Shown: one piece after another, positions 59,353-64,000 of the stretch
How the letters are laid out: each line of letters begins with the position of its first letter
Numbering within the stretch: the first letter of the stretch is position 1
Assembly (NCBI GenBank): GCA_017514975.1
Contig: JAFWIF010000030.1
Span: forward strand, 62,001-126,000
Direction of reading: 5' to 3'
DNA from: Candidatus Saccharimonadota bacterium
GTDB lineage: Bacteria; Patescibacteriota; Saccharimonadia; Saccharimonadales; Saccharimonadaceae
DNA length: 64,000 nucleotides
Translations under genes and position numbers: made by a program
Notes under the pieces: model-generated
Told to the model about the DNA's origin: nothing
What the model saw: only the letters and a program-made list of their open reading frames with translations
Databases searched by the model: none

Positions 59353-60309
59353 ATGATAAATCACGAGATTGGACATCATGAGGATGGTGGCAACGAATCA
59401 AAAGATCGGGAAGAAGATGCGAAGATTAATGCGCTTGAAGCGATGCAGGGGAAGATGGGAGAGAGCGCGGAGAGTGATGCCCCGAAGTTTGAAAAAGAAG
59501 ATATTGCATCGTTGGAGAAAATTAAAGAGCAGCTGGAAGCGATCGGCGTGCGAAGGGATGTGCTTGAAAGCAAAGCGTTTAAGCAATACATATTGCCGAG
59601 CCTTCCGAAGTATGACGACATGGATGACGATGCGTGGAAAGAGGGGGAAAAGATAAAAGTCGATAAGGTAGTACAAGAACAGGATGAGTTTGGTTTTGAT
59701 CTCAGGGATTTAACGGGGGTGTCCAAAGGCAAAGATCTCGATGTTGTGCGGTTTCACGCTACTAAGGATGGCGGGATTGCACAGACGCGGCGATATGTAT
59801 CTGGGTATCATGTAGGAGAAGAGATGGCTGGGCGTCGAGACGAAGGTTGTTTCTTTTCGTACGATAGCGTAACGGTAAACCCTGATGCCGAGGGTGGAAT
59901 GTCGGTAGAGTGCGAGAGGATGATGGAGCGGATCAATATTACAAGCGACAATGGCGAAGAGACTGGTACGAGTAGTTTTTCGGGAGGTGTCGAGGAGGCC
60001 AAATTTGATGCGGAGGGGAGCAAAACGTCGCGACTGGTTAGACACTATAAGCACAAGGTAGGTGAATACAATAATAACAATATTAGTTATTTGAAGAGTA
60101 AAATAAAGCTTGGTGGAGGATATAGTGATGGAAGGGCGACCCGGATAGTGTCTAGGAAGACAATGGCTGACTTGCAAGAAATGAGCGGAGAGTGGGAGCG
60201 GTATACGTTGGGAGAATTTGGCGTTAATACTGAGACTTCCAGCGGAGATGTTTCTCTTAAGCGTCATGTGTCTGGAGACGGGCTAGATCAAGCATATTTT
60301 GATTATTAG
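59353..60309 (+). CDS. Unknown hydrophilic protein behind a poly-G promoter
   Basis: A 318-aa protein without signal peptide, membrane helix or known domain. The first 80 residues are highly charged and helical (NESKDREEDAKINALEAMQG), followed by a mixed region rich in Gly, Asp and Ser (DLRDLTGVSKGKDLDVVRF; TSSFSGGVEEAKFDAEGSK), with a tail ending DQAYFDY. The upstream frame closes with TAA right before the ATG, so the start is fixed. Its expression should vary with the length of the G tract in its promoter spacer. A role at the surface is not evident from sequence. Confidence 0.65.
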   Translation: MINHEIGHHEDGGNESKDREEDAKINALEAMQGKMGESAESDAPKFEKEDIASLEKIKEQLEAIGVRRDVLESKAFKQYILPSLPKYDDMDDDAWKEGEKIKVDKVVQEQDEFGFDLRDLTGVSKGKDLDVVRFHATKDGGIAQTRRYVSGYHVGEEMAGRRDEGCFFSYDSVTVNPDAEGGMSVECERMMERINITSDNGEETGTSSFSGGVEEAKFDAEGSKTSRLVRHYKHKVGEYNNNNISYLKSKIKLGGGYSDGRATRIVSRKTMADLQEMSGEWERYTLGEFGVNTETSSGDVSLKRHVSGDGLDQAYFDY

Positions 60310-60342
60310 ATTATTTTAGCGTAGGGTCGTTTATATAGAAAT

Positions 60343-60424
60343 CGGAAATGCACCGCTTGGTAGCGGTGCATCTGCGATTGGTTAACCTTAATTGTATTGT
60401 AGCACAGATTTGACAAAAAGTCAA
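60343..60424 (-). ncRNA. Candidate short RNA: promoter and hairpin terminator
   Basis: On the minus strand TTGACT (60419-60424), 17 bp, TACAAT (60396-60401) predicts a start near 60390. About 17 bases later comes a hairpin ATGCACCGC/GCGGTGCAT then TTTCC. No open reading frame fits. The product would be about 45-50 nt. It could also be the leftover promoter of a lost gene. Confidence 0.4.
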
Positions 60425-60478
60425 TAGGTTTTTGTTGTTTTTAGTGATTTTTAGGGGTGACGTGGTAAAATAGAGAAA

Positions 60479-61003
60479 ATGAAAGTTTATCTGATACGGC
60501 ACGGGCAAACCGAGGCGAATCGGAGGGGGATTTATTATGACGAGGATTATGATTTAAATTTGGTGGGGCGATTGCAGGCGCGGAGGGCGAGAAGGAAGTT
60601 GACCGGGAAGGCATTTGACGTTGTAATCAGTTCCCCGCTGCTACGGGCCAAACGAACAGCGGAGATTGTGAATGGTGGGCGAGCGGAAATTGTTTTTGAC
60701 GAACGGCTGCGGGAACGAGATATGCGAAAGTTGGCGGGGAGGAAAATGATGACGACGAATCGGGTGCAGATTTGGGATTATTATTCTGGGCGGTATGACG
60801 ACGAATGTGAATCAGTGGCGGAGTTGTTCCAGAGAGTGGCGGAGTTTATCGAGGAGCTTAAGGGGCGAGATTATGATGCGGTGGTGGTTGTGGCGCATAG
60901 TGGAATATGTAAAGGATTTAGCGCGTATTTTGAAGGGATTGGCGATGGGAAGTTTTTATTGAGAGGGGCGCGGAATTGTGAGGTGAGAGAGTTTGAGCTA
61001 TAG
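60479..61003 (+). CDS. Histidine phosphatase family protein (phosphoglycerate mutase-like)
   Basis: A 174-aa protein. The catalytic motif LIRHGQTEANRRG opens the protein, followed by the YDLNLVGRLQARRARRKL helix, ISSPLLRAKRTAEIV, LRERDMRKLAG (general acid Glu region) and VVVVAHSGICKGF (second His). Too short for a typical GpmA; the substrate is unknown (small phosphate ester). TGG-TAAAAT ends seven bases before the ATG with no ribosome site. Confidence 0.85.
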   Translation: MKVYLIRHGQTEANRRGIYYDEDYDLNLVGRLQARRARRKLTGKAFDVVISSPLLRAKRTAEIVNGGRAEIVFDERLRERDMRKLAGRKMMTTNRVQIWDYYSGRYDDECESVAELFQRVAEFIEELKGRDYDAVVVVAHSGICKGFSAYFEGIGDGKFLLRGARNCEVREFEL

Positions 61004-61045
61004 AGATTGGGGGCGGTTTTTAATGTGGGATGCAAAATTGCTAAA

Positions 61046-61726
61046 TTACCAGATGATTTCGGGGTAGTGCCAAGATTTGAGCTTGGCGTTAGTTTTTGAA
61101 AAAGGTTTTGAACCAAAAAAGCCGCGGTGGGCGGAGAGAGGTGAAGGGTGGGCGGATTCGAGAATATAGTGTTTTTCGCGATTGATTTTTGAGGCTTTTT
61201 TGCGAGCGTCGTTGCCCCAGAGGATGAAGACGAGATGGGGTTTGGTTTCGTTAAGATAGTCGATAACGTGTTCGGTGAAAGTTTCCCAGCCATGGTCGCG
61301 ATGGCTGCCGGCGCGGTGGGCCTCGACGGTAAGAGTATTGTTAAGGAGGAGGACGCCCTGCTCTGCCCAGCGCGTGAGATCGCCGTTGGCGGGAATCGCA
61401 GTGCCAAGGTCGGCGTGGATTTCTTTGAAGATGTTTTGGAGGCTAGGTGGGGATTGGATGTTTTTATTGACCGAGAAAGCGAGGCCGTTGGCTTGGCCTG
61501 GACCGTGGTAAGGGTCTTGACCGATGATGATGACTTTGACTGTTTCGAGGTCAGTCTTAAAGGCGGAAAAAACTTGAGACTTGGGCGGGTAAATAGTTTT
61601 TTCGGTGTAGGCTTGCTTGAGGAAGGTGGCGAGGGATTTGAAATAAGCTTGCTGAAATTCGGCTTCAAGAAAGGGGCGCCAAGAAGGGTGGTAAGGTGAA
61701 TGCGAAATAGGCGAATTGTTTTGCAT
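61046..61726 (-). CDS. ung: Uracil-DNA glycosylase
   Basis: A 226-aa family 1 UDG. The catalytic Asp is in VIIGQDPYHGPGQANGLAFSV, the uracil Asn region is VLLLNNTLTVEAHRAGSH, and the minor-groove loop with the second catalytic His is LESAHPSPLSAHRGFFGSKPF. It removes uracil from DNA to start base-excision repair. hisS ends one base upstream, so the two are cotranscribed. Confidence 0.96.
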   Translation of the reverse strand: MQNNSPISHSPYHPSWRPFLEAEFQQAYFKSLATFLKQAYTEKTIYPPKSQVFSAFKTDLETVKVIIIGQDPYHGPGQANGLAFSVNKNIQSPPSLQNIFKEIHADLGTAIPANGDLTRWAEQGVLLLNNTLTVEAHRAGSHRDHGWETFTEHVIDYLNETKPHLVFILWGNDARKKASKINREKHYILESAHPSPLSAHRGFFGSKPFSKTNAKLKSWHYPEIIW

Positions 61727-61727
61727 A

Positions 61728-63062
61728 TTAGTCGAGAATTAGGGGAGTTGTTGTGCCGGTTTGGAGATTTTTAATTTCAAAGGAATGACTTGAGGCTTCA
61801 GATTCGCCAATAACGATGGCGTTTTGGGAAATTTTGGCGGCGCGATTGAAGCGGTCGCCGAGTTTTTTGGTGGTAAAATCAATGTCGACGGAGTGGTTGC
61901 TGGCGCGAAGTTTGTCGGCGAGGAGGAGAGCGGTCGCGTATTCGTTTTCGGAGAGTGGAAGAAGGACATAGTCGATAGGAAAAGTGGCTTCGGTGTTCAG
62001 GAGTTTTTCATCATTTAAAACGAAGAAAAGGCGAGTGAGGCCGATGCTGCCGCCGACGCCTGGGAATTTTTGACTCGAGAAGTTGCTAGCAAGATTGTCG
62101 TAGCGACCGCCGCTAGCGATGCTGCCGATGGCGCGATGGTCGTTCAGGAAAGTCTCAAAGACGGTGCCGGTGTAGTAGTCGAGGCCGCGAATAATCATAA
62201 AATCGATCTCGATATTTGATATGTTTGGCTTTTTATTGAGAAGATCGAAGACGGTTTTTAGTTCGGAGAGACCTGTCTTGAGGTTTTCAAACTGGTCGTT
62301 GAGGAGATTTTTAAGATTTTGCTCGACTGTTTCGTAGGCGCCTTTGATGTGCATGAAGGTGGTGATCTGTTCGACTTGGGCGGGACTCAAGGTGAGAGAT
62401 TCGAGGGCGTGTTGGGTTTTTTCGGGGGAGACTTTTTCGGCATGATCGATGATGCTGGAGATTTCGGGGAGTTTTTCGCTGAGATTTAAGGTCTCGAGAA
62501 AGCTGGCGAGGATTTTGCGATTGCTGATACGAATAGTGAGAGGGGGGAGATTGAAAGTTTGAAGGGCGTCATGGATGCAGGCGATGACTTTTGCGTCGTA
62601 GGCGAGTGGAAGATGGTCGCGTCCGATGACGTCGATATCGCATTGATAGAGTTCGCGGAAGCGTCCACGCTGGGGGCGTTCGCCGCGGTAGTTGCGATTA
62701 ATTTGGGAAGCATGAAAGGGGAAGCTGAGGGATTGATTGTGTTCGACGACGTAGCGGGCGAGGGGGACGGTGTGATCGAAGCGAAGGGCTTGGTCGGGAA
62801 GGTCTTTTGTTTCGGCGGTTTTGTTCGTTTCGGCGGTTTTGCTCGTCTCGGCGGTTTTGGTGAGGAAGTAAATTTGTTTCTCGGTGTCGCCGCCGGCTTT
62901 GGCGAGAAGAATTTCAGTGCGCTCAATGATTGGAGTCTCGATGTTGAGAAAACCATATCTTTTGTAGGTGTTGGCGATTTGAGTTTTCAGGCGATCGAAG
63001 ACGGACTGCTCGGCGGGGAGAAGCTCTTGAGTCCCAGAGATAGGAGAGGTGTTGAATTTCAT
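61728..63062 (-). CDS. hisS: Histidyl-tRNA synthetase, with a tandem 6-residue repeat
   Basis: A 444-aa class II synthetase. Motif 1 lies around YGFLNIETPIIERTEI, motif 2 around NYRGERPQRGRFRELYQCD, the HisA motif RGLDYYTGTVFE, and motif 3 GSIGLTRLFF; the C-terminal anticodon-binding domain follows. Between the usual LTKTAE and RFDHTVPLARYV the protein carries three copies of a six-residue unit (KTAETS, KTAETN, KTAETK). A TATAAT lies eight bases before the ATG. It charges tRNA-His and precedes ung. Confidence 0.95.
   Translation of the reverse strand: MKFNTSPISGTQELLPAEQSVFDRLKTQIANTYKRYGFLNIETPIIERTEILLAKAGGDTEKQIYFLTKTAETSKTAETNKTAETKDLPDQALRFDHTVPLARYVVEHNQSLSFPFHASQINRNYRGERPQRGRFRELYQCDIDVIGRDHLPLAYDAKVIACIHDALQTFNLPPLTIRISNRKILASFLETLNLSEKLPEISSIIDHAEKVSPEKTQHALESLTLSPAQVEQITTFMHIKGAYETVEQNLKNLLNDQFENLKTGLSELKTVFDLLNKKPNISNIEIDFMIIRGLDYYTGTVFETFLNDHRAIGSIASGGRYDNLASNFSSQKFPGVGGSIGLTRLFFVLNDEKLLNTEATFPIDYVLLPLSENEYATALLLADKLRASNHSVDIDFTTKKLGDRFNRAAKISQNAIVIGESEASSHSFEIKNLQTGTTTPLILD
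62810..62863 (-). repeat. 18-bp tandem repeat in hisS
   Basis: Three adjacent copies of an 18-bp unit (plus strand TTTCGGCGGTTTTGTTCG with few changes) at 62810-62827, 62828-62845 and 62846-62863. Each adds KTAET plus one residue, in frame. Confidence 0.85.
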
Positions 63063-63158
63063 ATAGGCTAATTATAACACAGCAAGAGGGTGGCACTCTG
63101 GGTAGCGTAGTTGAGCTTTGCATGCGAGGGAGCTTTGTGGTAATATAATTGAGTATGT

Positions 63159-63234
63159 GGCTCTGTAGCTCAGTTGGTAGAGCAGAGGCCTGAAGAGCCT
63201 TGTGTCACTGGTTCAAGTCCAGTCGGAGCCACCA
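63159..63234 (+). tRNA. tRNA-Phe (anticodon GAA)
   Basis: The acceptor stem GGCTCTG/CGGAGCC, the anticodon stem GAGGC/GCCTT with loop CTGAAGA, the T arm with GGTTCAAGTCC and an encoded CCA are present. TATAAT is at 63144-63149. A GAATACCC/GGGTGTTC hairpin plus T6 (63252-63279) ends the transcript. Confidence 0.95.
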
Positions 63235-64000
63235 AGCTAGACTTTTGAGTCAGAATACCCGCAAGGGTGTTCTTTTTTAATCTGTAAATGAGTGGCATTT
63301 GGGCGGTTCCAAATTTTTTGCCATCATATGTCAACCCGACTGGAAATAGCCATTTCTGGAACCTGAATCGAACTTCTGGCTCTTTGATATCTTCGAGCGT
63401 TTGTTTGAGGTTTGTAAGTTTGTCGAATCCTAGTTCTAGTAATTCTTCGGCATCATCATTGTGTGTTCTAAGCTCCAATAACTCACTCTTAATGTCGAGC
63501 TCATCTTTGTCGTATTTATCGAACATCTTGCGAGCAGATGCGTCCGGAATAGTGCCATTTATAAGCTTCTCAGTCAGTATTTCCCGATTCGTTTGGATCT
63601 TCTCTAGTTGTTTCTTTAACTTATCCATGGTTGTCTTAGTATTGCGTTCTACGGTGTCTATATTGACCTTAAACGCCTCCATAAGTGCATCTTTGATATC
63701 TTGGTCGAGTGTAATATTCTCGATATATTCATCAAATTTAATATGCGTCGTGTCTACATCGTAATTAGCGGCATCTTTGCCTCGGCATTTCTGGCAACAA
63801 TACTTCGGATAATGACCGTTTCGTCCCTTTGGCGAGCTTGCGGTCATCCTATGGCCATGCTTACAAAATAGAATACCTCGCAATGGATATAGAGGGTTAT
63901 ACTTTGAATAGCGATTGCCTCGTTTCTTTTCTTTCGAAAGAATAGTTTGTACTCGATAGAAAGTATCTCGGTCGATAAGATGCGGAATAGTTGGACTATC
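63170..64000 (-). CDS. Large serine recombinase, C-terminal part (runs off the right edge)
   Basis: The frame enters at the right edge and encodes the end of the recombinase domain (HLIDRDTFYRVQTIL), the zinc-ribbon segment (LRGILFCKHGHRMT ... YCCQKCRG), a long coiled coil (about 63400-63750) and a terminal beta strand with FPVGLTYDGKKFG. This is the layout of phage- or element-type serine integrases. The true protein probably ends near 63290; the last ~25 residues are read through the tRNA-Phe terminator and the tRNA itself (APTGLEPVT...), a frame made by insertion next to the tRNA. The catalytic N-terminal domain is outside the window. Confidence 0.8.
   Translation of the reverse strand, partial: DSPTIPHLIDRDTFYRVQTILSKEKKRGNRYSKYNPLYPLRGILFCKHGHRMTASSPKGRNGHYPKYCCQKCRGKDAANYDVDTTHIKFDEYIENITLDQDIKDALMEAFKVNIDTVERNTKTTMDKLKKQLEKIQTNREILTEKLINGTIPDASARKMFDKYDKDELDIKSELLELRTHNDDAEELLELGFDKLTNLKQTLEDIKEPEVRFRFQKWLFPVGLTYDGKKFGTAQMPLIYRLKKNTLAGILTQKSSLVAPTGLEPVTQGSSGLCSTN

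Noticed and set aside
59303-59356. Translational phase variation from the ATG inside the third poly-G tract
   Set aside because: G10 leads to a TGA overlapping the real ATG, and with G11 a TAA comes immediately. The downstream frame is also closed by TAA just before its ATG, so only promoter-spacing control makes sense.
63170-63290. Protein end APTGLEPVT... as genuine recombinase sequence
   Set aside because: It is the reverse strand of tRNA-Phe and its terminator, a well-known artefact of frames crossing tRNA genes.
1-64000. Alternative genetic code (UGA as Gly) as in Gracilibacteria/SR1
   Set aside because: Many complete genes end at UGA at the expected family length and none needs UGA read through.

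Overview
The window reads as a stretch of chromosome from a small-genome bacterium with a Gram-positive-type envelope. The best guess is Candidatus Saccharibacteria (TM7) or a close Patescibacteria relative. Grounds: a MurT/GatD pair that amidates lipid II, a tyrosine-kinase/PHP-phosphatase/LytR-CpsA-Psr module, sortase-like surface-protein C-termini, a lone TraD/VirD4-like ATPase, a sigma-region-4/HARE-HTH protein, and a compact gene set with TGA used as stop. No rRNA gene is present, so the placement is inference.

Left edge (1-4.8 kb): a type II-C CRISPR-Cas locus. The window opens inside the last repeat of an array lying to the left. It is followed by a hairpin terminator, then cas2, cas1 and cas9 on the minus strand, and a degenerate anti-repeat upstream of cas9 that marks the tracrRNA. 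cas9 is broken by a frameshift in the HNH domain, just after its second CxxC pair; cas1 and cas2 are intact.

4.8-19.6 kb: translesion polymerase with a coupled small protein, a duplicated-domain unknown, the TraD-like ATPase, the sigma4/HARE protein, topoisomerase I, a YgjP-like metallopeptidase, a P-loop kinase, and the polysaccharide regulation module (PHP phosphatase, fused Wzz/BY-kinase, LCP ligase). 19.6-30.8 kb: two poly-G-switched surface-protein genes flanking a PfkB-aldolase fusion and DNA polymerase I, then a dCTP deaminase and two small unknowns. 30.8-45.9 kb: UvrD-nuclease fusion, GpsA, two DegV proteins, RlmD/TrmA-type methyltransferase, a MacB-like ABC pair, tRNA-Gln, membrane proteins (CmpX-like, HdeD-like, CorA, TrhA), and an unknown. 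46-54 kb: tRNA-Ala, a fur-znuACB metal operon, unknowns with long leaders, an SDR enzyme, and a three-gene AAA+ ATPase/partner/membrane operon. 54-63 kb: GatD-MurT, an ABC exporter, unknowns (one behind a third poly-G tract, placed between -35 and -10), a histidine phosphatase, Ung and HisS. Right edge: tRNA-Phe abutted by the C-terminal part of a large serine recombinase, the visible end of an integrated element that continues to the right.

Three signals stand out. (1) Poly-G tracts at three loci: two in the signal-peptide coding region of secreted proteins, both out of frame as read here, and one in a promoter spacer. Together they look like a phase-variation system for the cell surface. 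(2) At least fourteen conserved genes have a -10 box only 6-8 nt before the start codon, which implies leaderless mRNAs, while many unknown genes use full -35/-10 promoters, 80-260-nt leaders and strong Shine-Dalgarno sites. (3) The wrecked cas9 sits beside an otherwise complete II-C locus. No transposase or IS element was recognised.
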